In this document: positions 36,482-46,669 of the stretch, piece by piece | Layout of the letters: the number at the start of each line of letters is the position of its first letter | How positions within the stretch are numbered: the first letter of the stretch is position 1 | Origin: Certhia americana | Taxonomy: Eukaryota > Chordata > Aves > Passeriformes > Certhiidae | Reading direction: 5' to 3' | DNA: 64,000 nucleotides | NCBI GenBank assembly: GCA_018697195.1 | Contig: CM031866.1 | Span: 5,777,418-5,841,417, forward strand | Program-made: the position numbers and the translations under genes | The notes under the pieces: model-generated | What the model was told of the DNA's origin: nothing | What the model saw: the letters and a program-made list of their open reading frames with translations, nothing else | Databases searched by the model: none

Positions 36482-38485
36482 AAACCTATGGTGGGCAGCA
36501 GTGGGCACGCACTGCAGCTGCTTGGTTTTGCTTACGGGGTTGAGCAGAGAGAAGTAACAGAGTGTTCATTTCCTTGGCTGTAATGTTGCCTGGTGTGGGT
36601 CCTAGGAGAGCTGCCACTTTTGCAACTGCTTTGCATTACTATCTCATCTGTTGTAATCCCCTGATCCTTCTTGGCAATATTTTTTCCTAGCCAGCTGTCC
36701 CCCATCTTGGTTTCATGCCCTTGGAATGTGGCTGAGGGGAGCAGAGATGGATGGCAGCAGTAAGCACAGGTGTGAGAGGTGCACCCAGGCAGAGGAATTC
36801 CTCTGCTAGTGACAGCCCTGTGAGGAGGTAAAGAAAGGTAACTTGCCTGACAGCAGCCTAATAAGGTACCTTCATGGTTTCAGTTTTGAAGTCTGATGAT
36901 ATTTGAGCAGCTCAGAGAGCGTACAGAGTGACACGATCTGCCAGTGAATGCTGAGTGGGTGTACCCAGGATTGGATGATGCAGCAGCTGGAAATTTCTGC
37001 TGGACTAATGCAGGTGCACACGCTTGGGATGGGGATGTTAGTTATAATCTGCAACTTGCAAATGGGTACAAGTCTTGAAAATAAGGTTCAGTTGTTCCCC
37101 AGCCTTCCCCAAGAGGTATGCTTCCATTTGAATCAGAATTAGTTCATGTGGTTTTCTTTTGCCTGCAGTAATACAGAAGGTCCTGCTAAATAATGATGGT
37201 GGTTCCTGCTGCTTTAAGAGCTTGGGATTTTGAAACTTCCCCAAAAACAGACTTGACTGCTTGCTTACCAATTTTCTGGAGTTCAAACCCAGCATTAGTG
37301 TGAGGTCAGGATGAACTGAGGCTGAGCAGTCTGTACTCATATTCAGCTCCCTGATCATCTCTGATTCAGAAGTGAATGAATTCATAAAACATGTACACAA
37401 AAGAAGGTTGCCAAGCAACTTGGAGGATGAAACTCTCCCATCAAGCTATGAAGGTAGATAACAGGCAGCTGAGGTGATTTTTAATGTTCACTTCTTTGCC
37501 ATAGGTAATAATAGATATAATACAGAAATATTTAAGAAAGGAATAGCTCATGGATAATTCTGGAAAACAACAGCTGATCCTGCTAGTCTGTATTTTGCCT
37601 CTGTATTAAGATGTGTCTGCCTTTGGAGCATTTACCCAGAAACAGGCATAGCAAGGAGACAGCAATCTAGGGTAGGGGGAGATGGACAGGGAAGAATTAT
37701 TCAGTCTTCAGGCAACAGAAAGTTGGACAACTGGTGGAAAAATTTTAGGAGGGGAGAAAAGTATCTGACAGATTCTGCCTCTGATCAGGTTCATTGTTTC
37801 TGTGATCTCAGTATTTGATGTTTTTCACAAATATAATTTAATATATTCATTGTACATCACACCACTGTTCTCTCTGGCTTTGCATAACTCTGCAGCCTTG
37901 GGCATGTCAGATGTGTCCAGGACATGATGCAGTGGTGACATGCATGGAAGAGCTATGTGATGGTCCTCCTGTTTATCCATAATTTACTCACAGAATAGCC
38001 TGTAGTGGGTACAGCTAATTAACTGGAGAGAAAAGTTTCACTTTCTTGGTTTTTCTCTACTGTATCCCAGGGTAAACTTGGCCCTTTGATCTATGTAATG
38101 CTCACGGTAGTCATGCTGTACTTGGACATAAAGGAGAAAAAGAAGCCTGTGTCTTAATGGCCTTGGGCTTGTGCAAAGGAAAGAGAGGTATGCAGAGGCA
38201 CAGCCAGAAAGTTTCTGCCCAAGACACAGATGTAGATTGAATTTTTCACCTGCTGTGTACATAATTCCTTTTGACTTCTTAAAATATCGCTGGCCCTGTG
38301 TCATTTCAATGCCCTGTCCCTTTACAAATGTAATGGCTCAAACCTCAGCTTGAAATAATTTAGAACAGCAGCCTAGGTCAGGGCATCTGGAACTGCTTTT
38401 CATTTCCTCTCTGTGCTCCCCTTGATGAGGGATGCTGCTGTGTTAATGGGGTTTGTTCTTTTCTTTCAGGCTTCTCATTCCCCAA

Positions 38486-38510
38486 TTGATGTCATGATTA
38501 GTGACATCAA
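38486..38510. repeat. Inverted repeat of CRE-like half sites
   Basis: TTGATGTCA (38486-38494) and TGACATCAA (38502-38510) are exact reverse complements separated by 7 bp. The arms contain TGATGTCA, close to an ATF/CREB site. A regulatory role is speculative. Confidence 0.7.
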
Positions 38511-40420
38511 AGTCACCTCTTAGTGAACCTTGACTTGAGGAGGATCCGTAGAGCAGGAGATTAAGCAGCAAGTTAGCACCACTGGAAGAACAAAGCACTC
38601 ATTTTCATTCATATATCCACAATCAAAAATGAGTGAAGAGAAGGGGAGATGGGAATTAGGTGATGCATTAGTAAAATTATCATTCAAAGTTTCTTTGCTC
38701 GAAGTTTTGCAAGAAGAATCAATGGTTCTTTAATCTCCCACCTTGGGTATTGTTGATGCCATGTTATATTCTGAGCATGTTGAAATGTAACACAGTGTAA
38801 GGAGACGTGATTTGTTGGATAAAGCTTTATGTAGCATGAGAAGCCTCCTCTACTTTCCCTTTTAATTATTTACATTCCCAGAGAAGATTATGTGTAGTGT
38901 GGGCTTTCCAGGGATAAATGGCTAACCTGAGCTTTCTGGAAGCTTCCTCAGAACCTGGAAAGGAGCTGCCTAAGTGTTGGCCTGAGGATTCTGAAGATTT
39001 AAACTCAGTTCTGGTCCTGGGAGGAGTTTATGAGAACCTGATGTTGTGAGTCCTTAACACGGGTTTAGCAGGGCATGGGAAATTCTACCATGAGGCTCTG
39101 AAAGAGCAGAAAAGGGCAGCTGGGCACCACTATCAACTAGTAAGCTGTACTGGGTAGTATTGAGCTGGTCTGGTCAACACTGCAGTTATGGGATGCTGGA
39201 AGTCAGGAATAAAGAAAATCAGCTGAACTGAGTGCAGAGATCTCAACTGGTGCTGCCAGTTGAGTGTGGAGTTTGGCTGGTCAGTGCTCTGTCTACTCCT
39301 TCCATGAGATCTCTTAATAGCAGTTAGCACAATAATTCCAAAGTAACTGGATACGCTGTAAAACATAGGGCCACTCCTGCTGCTTTCCAGGTGTTTCAAG
39401 AATAGCAAGTTTTATGGCCATGTCATCAGCTCTTTGCTCTATTTGCTGCTTCATTAGTTTTCACGCTGGGAGCACTCTGGGGGAGCAGCATTTGGATGTG
39501 GGATTTGGCTGTGATGGCTCCTGTGAAGGGAACAGGCAGTTAACAAGCTCTGTGGTTTCCTTGCTTGTACAAACCTTCCTTATGACTCTCCTGTGGGTGG
39601 GATGACAGAGCTGAGGATGTGCTTGGCAGGAGGGGATCTTTCAAAGGAAACTTTTGCTGGAATAGAGATTTCCTTGGCATGACCTGCAGGCAATGGGGCC
39701 CTCCACACACAGGAGAACAGTGTAGGTGATCTCTGGTCTCTTTCCCTGCCCTCATGTTTCCTGGGGTTTAAGATCTGGAGACTCCAGGAGCTTTTCCAGC
39801 ACTGAATCTTAGTAAGACAAGTTTAATTTTGATGAGACTTGAGAGAAGCAGCGGAACTCAGGTCTCTGTCAGCCCCGTGCTATTGCAATTAGCAGAATTA
39901 TGGCAAATTGTCCCGTGTTTCTGACATGAGCAAGCTGTTGCTTGGAGAGGTTTTTTTTATTTTTCTTATTTTGACTGAGGAATGAACCTCTCAATTAAGA
40001 TGCTGAGCTCTGTACCAATATCCAGAAGAGGTAAGAGTTGTTAAAGCTGTATTCATCAATTGCAAAAGAGAGTACATTTTATTTTGCTCTGTGCTATTTA
40101 CAGCTGTTGTCCATTAGAAGTCCTCAGGAGCCTCATTCCCGACTATAACTGCACAGCCCCATAAGTTTAGCTCAGCAATGAGCCTCCAAAACAGCACTAA
40201 ATCATGGTGATGTGAGAAAGGAGAAAATGTTTGGAAATGGCAAAATTCAGCTGATATCTTTGTGAAATCTGTTTTTTGTTTGTTTCTATTATAAGGCATT
40301 ACTAAGGTAGATGGCAATGCACAATTAGCTGGGGAAGAATAGAATTAGTGTACTTTAATTTGGGGGAAAAAAAAATCAGAATGGCTGGTTCTGCAGGGGC
40401 TAAAGGAGTCTTTTGCAATC

Positions 40421-40443
40421 CATAAGTGCCTAAGGCACTTATG
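40421..40443. repeat. 11-bp perfect inverted repeat with 1-nt spacer
   Basis: CATAAGTGCCT and its reverse complement AGGCACTTATG flank a single A. Symmetry ends immediately outside the arms. Confidence 0.95.
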
Positions 40444-40852
40444 AGTAGACATTGATGAAAATGTATTAAGCCCCCCAGTATGGTGAGGTGTAAGAATGAT
40501 AAAAGCCTAATATGTGGCTATTGAGAAACAGAGTCCCAGTAGCTTTACTGGACAAGAACACAATTGTTCTGTATGAGCTCTTTGAGCTGGGAAACTCTTC
40601 TAGTTTCTTCCAGTCACTCTTCTAGTGCCCACCAGCTGCTTAAGAGGGAAGTGTGGACGTGAGGTTATTTCCAAATCTGAGTGTGTCCCTGTATAATGTA
40701 ATTAAATTGTGCTGTAAAGTATATACTGAGCAGAACTGTGCAGAATATACAGTTAAGGAGAGAAATTAATGCTTATTCCTCTTTTGAACATGACATGAGA
40801 AATTTCACCTGTATTCCCAGCTCTGATACAGACTTTTCTTGGTCAGACAAGA

Positions 40853-40883
40853 AAGGTAGGGTTGCACTTTGCTGGAAAACAAA
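40853..40883 (+). repeat. Dispersed 31-bp repeat, copy 1
   Basis: A segment starting AAGGTAGGGTTG and ending GCTGGAAAACAAA. It recurs at 43378-43408 with a single C/T difference. The flanks differ. Confidence 0.8.
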
Positions 40884-41625
40884 CAGACAAACAGATCTTT
40901 ACCATTATTTGTGTTTTTGGGGATGGTGTTCTACCTCCCTGTTTTACTGATTGATTAATGATTTGTAAAACATTTGGAAACTGAAGGATGGTTTTGGGAG
41001 CTAAGGACAAAGGCGTGTAAGGTGCTAATTTAGCATTTGTTTACAAGGGCCCTCAGTTGATGCCTTTGGTTTTGCATTCTGTCCTGTGGCTCTCTCAGTC
41101 CTGTCAGCTGGGGAGCCTTTAGTTCATGAAGGGAACAGAGCCTGAGCTCCCAAGTGTCCTGATGGAGCAGGACAAACCTGCCCTGGCACGGCTGTGATGC
41201 CCTGACAGATAAAGCTTTCCACTGAAGTAAATCTGTCAGCTTGACTTGTGATAGTGAATGCTCACAAAAGGATCATTTTAAGACAGATAATTGCTTTTTC
41301 CTTTCCTTTTATTTTCTCTGCCTGGCAGGTGTCTCCTTCTGCCTTCCCTGGTTTCCTTGGCCCATCCCTGAAGTGTGCTCAGCACAGATGGGATCTTCAA
41401 AGAATCTGCTGTCAAACTTGGTCTTTTCTAAGCATATGTATGCTGAGAGTTTTTGGAGGCTTGTAACCAGACCAAATGTGTTTAGTGGCTTTTTCACAGG
41501 AACAGCAAATAACATATCTGATAACAAGGAAAATTTTGCTGTTAAGTTGTAAGCCAGTTTTGAAATAGGTTCAGTAGAGATTATCAATGAACTGTTTAGT
41601 AAAAATTCGATTTACTCTTCATTTT

Positions 41626-41654
41626 TGTTTGTTTGGTTTTGTTTTGTTTTTAAG
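41626..41654. repeat. (TTTG)n-like simple repeat
   Basis: TTTGTTTGTTTGG followed by TTTTGTTTTGTTTTTAAG. Imperfect low-complexity sequence within the large intron. Confidence 0.8.
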
Positions 41655-42527
41655 TAAGTAACCCCCAAATCTCCCCCCTTACCTCAAATTACCACTGCTT
41701 ATGTTTCCCATGCATGAAAGTGGTGCTAGAAGCAGACAAACTCTTCTAGCTGCAACTTCTGAAACATCAGCCTTTCTAATCTGAAGGAGCATCTATATTA
41801 TATAAAACTGAAAAATTCTTTCCATCAAAAGCAACAGCTTGCCCTAACTATGTGCATTGTTATTTCTACCTTTCGTTTTATATTTATGAAGTAATGATTA
41901 GGTTTGAGTACTCAACCTCTGCAGCTCTGGTGAACATATTAGTGCATTTCCTTTAATTCTATCAGTTTAGTTCAGTTAATTATGATTTTGGCCCTACAAC
42001 ATAAATTATTTCCAGAGATCAGGCAGCTTCCATGTCTTTGGAACCTCTTATGGGTAGGCAAATCGGCTTAGATATTTAGAAAGTTCTGAATTGTTAACGG
42101 TGAAATAATGAAAGTGGAACAGGACCTTAGAAAATGAAAAAATTTCTTGATGCCTTTTGAACCTTAATGAAATTTGATGGGCTCAAGCTTTCAATAATTG
42201 CTAGAAAGTTTGGTAAAGCTGTTTGGAAAGACAGTAACCTGTTCCCACAAAATACTTTGTAATGGAACATATAAATACCTATAAGTTATCATAGAATAAA
42301 CAGAGAGATCAAGATGAAATGGGTTCTGTGTTGGTTCTGAGGACCAAATCTGTGATTGGTTTATAACCGGCACCTTGAGAAAATATCTGAAATGTCTAGG
42401 GATGTATTTTCTTTAGAATGCATTTTGGATTGTTGTCTAAATTCAAAAGGAATAAAATCCAGTTGCAAAGTTCTGTTTCAAAGAAAAGTCCTGTTTAGTT
42501 TAGGGGTGTTTTTGCTTTGTTTTGCAG

Positions 42528-42708
42528 GCAACCGTCCTTACGTGTTTCTCACAGCCCGTGTTCATCCTGGTGAGAGCAACTCCAGCTGGGTGATGAAGGG
42601 GACCCTGGAGTTCCTGGTGAGCAGTGATCCCATTGCTGAGCTCCTGCGGAAATGTTTCATCTTCAAGATTGTGCCCATGCTTAATCCTGATGGAGTCATC
42701 AATGGCAA
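42528..42708 (+). CDS. AGBL1: AGBL1 exon with the HPGE zinc motif (codons 477-537)
   Basis: This exon is 181 bp, phase 1 in and phase 2 out. It encodes [54 protein letters not shown] and G. His489 and Glu492 of HPGE (bases 42563-42574) are the first two zinc ligands of M14 carboxypeptidases, both intact. NPDGVING is the conserved strand leading to the next motif (N-H-R-C in relatives), and the split codon AA|? here would complete that Asn. The third zinc ligand, the NRQW substrate-binding pair and the catalytic Glu are not in this window. The acceptor is TTTTGCAG and the donor GTGAGT. Confidence 0.96.
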
Positions 42709-43377
42709 GTGAGTTGTGACATGTGCTTATTCTGGGGTTTGGGTGTGCACCCAGCAGGTCTCACCTTCAACATTTGTGCTGCGAGAATTCCCTTTACCCC
42801 ATGTTTTATTCATCCTGATGTCAGTCCTGCATGGAAAATGTGAATCTGAGACATGTCCTGGTGTGCTGTTCTGCATCTGTCAAGTGTGTGTGGTTCTGTG
42901 CTGTCTGTGGTCAGAGGAGCTCTCAGTTCCCTGGAAGGAGTGTTAGTGGTGCTGGAGAAACAGGATCTTTACTGACAAATTGAGGTTTATCCATTCTGCT
43001 AAAGCAGCAGGGCTGAATACAGCTGCAAAGCAGATATGCTCAGGAAAAACTGGCTGTAATTAATGTTTTGTATAACCTGGTAGAGGGAGGATGAATAAGG
43101 ATTTCTTAAATTTTCACAGAAATATTTCTGTATTGTGAACATTCCTCCTTCTCCCACCTTCTTTTCAATCTTCCTTCCCACATGCTTCCTAAGAGAAGCT
43201 GAATCTGATCTTGGAAAAACATTGATTCCTTTTTGCATTCTTTACCTCATACCCTCCCTATCCACCCACACTAAGTTCCCTCTCCCTGTACATGACTGGA
43301 AAAGGTACAACTCTGCTCCTAATATTTTGAGCTGAAATAAATATTGTTGTGGGAAACCTTGAAGAGGGCACTAAGCT

Positions 43378-43408
43378 AAGGTAGGGTTGTACTTTGCTGG
43401 AAAACAAA
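43378..43408 (+). repeat. Dispersed 31-bp repeat, copy 2
   Basis: Matches 40853-40883 at 30 of 31 positions. The two copies lie either side of the 42528 exon. Confidence 0.8.
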
Positions 43409-46400
43409 TCTCCTCCTCTCTGCAGACAGTAGAGTTTGTTCAGTTTGGTTGTTTGTGGAGGGGCAGGGAGTTAATAACTGTTGGTCCTGCCCAATGCAAG
43501 GGCAGGACATCATGATCACGTCCTACCAGTAGCTGCTGTCTTGACCTGGTGATGGGTTCTTACAGGGTTTGCAACATCTGTGTCCCCTGGCTTATTGCAG
43601 AGGAGTGCATGACAAATGTCAAAGCTGTAAGATGGGCTTAAACAAGCACTGGAACACAGCAAAGTGTAGAGGAACAACTTCTCTTAAGCTACTGTCCCAC
43701 ACCTGCTTTGGGGTTGGGCTGTGCTGATTGAGTGTTGCAGGAACAGAAAAGCAAATCCTGAGCAGGGACTGCATTGAGCTGGGTTTCAAACTCATTTGAG
43801 TTTGGAGTGAGTGGTTCACCAGGGAGCACCCTGGGATTTTCTGACAGTCTCTAGTCTGTGAAGTCTGGGTCTGCCAGAAGTCTGGGACTGTTCAGAATAG
43901 ATGGGTATTGCCCCAGTGGATTCAAAGAATCTATTGGCACCAAATGCTTTCTTGATCCTCACAAACAGAAGGAACAAGAAAAACAACTGTGGCTTTTCCC
44001 CCTTATTTTTTCCTCTCACTACACTTAGTTAAATTTTCTGTCAGATGCAAGACTGGAGGGAATGGCTGACCTTTTCCTGCAGCTGTCAGGAACCAGTGTA
44101 ACAAAGAAGGGACCTTCAGGAGGGAGAATGTGACTCTTGGTGGCACCTGAATGCAGGGTATGGCCCAGGCCTGTGTCACTCAGGAGGGTGTTTTGAGTTC
44201 CATGGTGCCGATAAACTTGAACTGTAGTTAAATCTGGTGATGAAGAAAAGCTTACTAAACCTTCAATGAATAGGGCAAGGAGAACAGGGACTTGGTCACA
44301 TCTCCTTTAGTGATCATGAGGCCTGTGGAAGGTAATAAACAATTCCTTTATGCTCTGAATTAAATACATCTCTCTTGTGAAGCCTTCCATGGCCCATATA
44401 TTCTTCTTGTTTCTTTATCTGTATATTTTTAGTAGCCTTGGTTCCTCCTATATTAACAGAAATATTTTTGTTCTGGGTCTCAGGTTTACTGGTAGTGTGT
44501 AAGAGTGTGTGTGGGTTAGTAAGAGCTTGTGGGAATCTGTAAGAGTTACCGCCTTCTTCCTTTTCCTTTACCTAATTTTAATGTTTCCTTTTTCTTTTCA
44601 TCTGCTTCCCTTTTCTCACTCTTCCCTCCTGTTGAATCAAGGAGGCTTTTCACTGAAAATAACTTGATGAATTTTGCAAATTAATGAACCAATGAGTGGA
44701 GATGGGAGCTGGTGAGTCTTTTTAGATGAAGGAAATTTATTGGAAGCCGCATGATTTCTTCAAAGCCGTGGGGTAACCATAGTAGCAGCTAGGTAGAGGA
44801 AATACTGGTTTTTCTTTTGGAATATAGCCATGGACTATTCTTTATCTGTTTTAAAACCATTCTGCCCTCCCCCAGCACAGGCTGAGTAAGCTTTCCTTCT
44901 CCAAGGTAAGGCAGGTGAGGTGCTGGCTTTTCTGTCTCTCTATTGATGCTCCCTCCCCTTTAATTTTTTCTGGTCCTTGTTTACTCAGGGGCTTTGTTCA
45001 TTACCTCCTCAACCTATCAGAGAAAAGCTTCAGCTATTTGACAATTACTGAAATAAAGAGCTAGAAATGCAAACTAAAATCCCTTCTAGAACAGTTTTCT
45101 TCTGCACATTCTCAAAAACTACAAAGGAAGAAAGGAGTGTACTCCCACTTAACCTTTGGAACCTGGTGCCTTCTGTTTGGAAGGATGATCTTAAGAGGAG
45201 GAAAAGAAGCACATTTGTCTCTATACCAAACACACTATTTGTGTAAGTCACCTTTTTCTCTCCTGTATTAATGCTTACTCTCTTGAACGGACACATTGAG
45301 TTCTCTGGGCCATAAGAGGCAGAAAGGGTCAGGAATAGGAAAAAAAAGTAATGGCTGGTCTAAGGAGTTGGTTTATGATGCAAAACTACATCCTTGAGGA
45401 CTAAATCTTGAGGTGGTGCCACACAAACCTGTACAACTGCAGACATCCCTCCTTCTTTTTATTGCTTCTCTGTGGTCAGAGGGTTGAAGGAGAAGTTCAG
45501 TTCTAAATCAATGCCATGCACTCTGCAAACACACTCCAAAGACTCTCTCCTGGTTAATCTATGATGTGTATGTTTCTCTAAGAATAGCACAGAGATGTAA
45601 GAAGGCTGGAAAAGGAGTGGTTTTGAATTAATAGAATCTCTTTCTAGCAGAGAGGTACTACAGGAGTTGTATGCTGCTCTTTGACAGATGCTCTGAGTCT
45701 GTCCCCATGTTTTCTTCAGAAGTTCTGCACCTAAATTGTCACCACCTTGCCAAAAGTACTTGGGAAGGCATATGTGGAAGGCAAGGCATACTTGAGTAAA
45801 AAAGAGCATTTTGTTAATTGTGAAAGACTCAATCCTCACATACAGTGGCTGTGCTCTGAGATGCACATTGTGAGGTGACAAGAATGTGTGCACTGGTGCT
45901 TTCCTTAAGACCTCAGAGATGACAAAGATGCAAATTCTGGGAACTTCTGTACTGGAATACTAAGTGGCTCTGGGAGGTGCATGTGAAGTGTGGGCTAATT
46001 TTCCTCAAGTGAAGCAAAAATTTTTACAGCTTTTTGCTTCTTTGTTGTCTCAGGTGTTGCTTCTGTTGCTGTCCACTGAGAGGGCAGTGATGGATTTGGG
46101 AGCTTAGGGTATCAAATGTAGCTAGTGCCTGCACAGCATGAGATAAAATATGAGCTGCAGTATTTCTTAGCTCTCGTTTCTGTGAACTATTCCTTGGTGG
46201 AACAACCAGAAATGGTGTCTGGCCCTGCACCACACACTTGTCTGAGTTCCTCTCTGCTGTGGAAGGTGCCCCAGTTTCATCCAAGGTCCTTTGTGCTGTG
46301 CTGATGTGACAGCCCATCCTTGGCTCTCCTCTTGTGATAAACATCCCCCTGCAGACATCTGCACCCCAGGACTCTCCCTTCTGACAGCACTTCCAGTGCA

Positions 46401-46644
46401 GGATTGTTTATTCCTTCCTTTATCAGCCAGGGCTGCTGGGCCCCCTGAGTTATTAGCTCTGTTCACTCATTGTCAGTGTTTCCTCCTTTGTAAATATGCC
46501 CCCATATGTCTCTGCTCCCGAGGAATACGCTTTCTTTTCTATTTACTGCTTTTCCCAGGCCCCCATCTCCTCATAGCTCTCTCCACCCAACGGCCCAATA
46601 ACAGCCAAGGAGATAAATAAGCTCCATAACTCTTCCTAGCTATT

Positions 46645-46669
46645 ATTTTTTGTTGTTGTTGTTGTTTTT
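46645..46669. repeat. (GTT)n microsatellite
   Basis: TTTTTTGTTGTTGTTGTTG, then TTTTTG. A short trinucleotide run. Confidence 0.85.

Larger units (their letters stand above)
18683..42527 (+). other. Intron, 23845 bp
   Basis: Phase 1 intron with donor GTAAGT and acceptor TTTGTTTTGCAG. It contains a (CAAA)n tract, a 10-N gap inside a 47-bp duplication, one short CR1 end, two possible MIR remnants, several perfect palindromes, a DR4 hormone-receptor-type motif and an AT-rich dyad. No exon, tRNA or protein-coding insertion is recognised. Open frames on either strand are short and featureless. Confidence 0.8.
1022..42708 (+). other. AGBL1: Internal part of the AGBL1 (cytosolic carboxypeptidase 4) gene, nine exons
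   Basis: Nine exons with AG/GT borders join in one frame (lengths 117, 602, 84, 90, 149, 88, 145, 154 and 181; intron phases 0,2,2,2,1,2,0,1,2) into 536 codons plus two bases with no stop. The deduced protein carries the CCP-family N-domain ([42 protein letters not shown]), [18 protein letters not shown], and the M14 zinc motif HPGE. Cytosolic carboxypeptidases remove glutamates from polyglutamylated proteins, chiefly tubulin. AGBL1/CCP4 is known for shortening long glutamate side chains. The phrases [11 protein letters not shown] and HLDILE match AGBL1 better than AGTPBP1 as I remember the two families, and very long introns are typical of AGBL1; no alignment was run. Both gene ends are outside the window. 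Confidence 0.85.

Noticed and set aside
46024..46344. Minus-strand 107-codon frame with a soluble-looking composition
   Set aside because: No recognisable domain, no supporting splice signals and no neighbours suggesting a gene on that strand.
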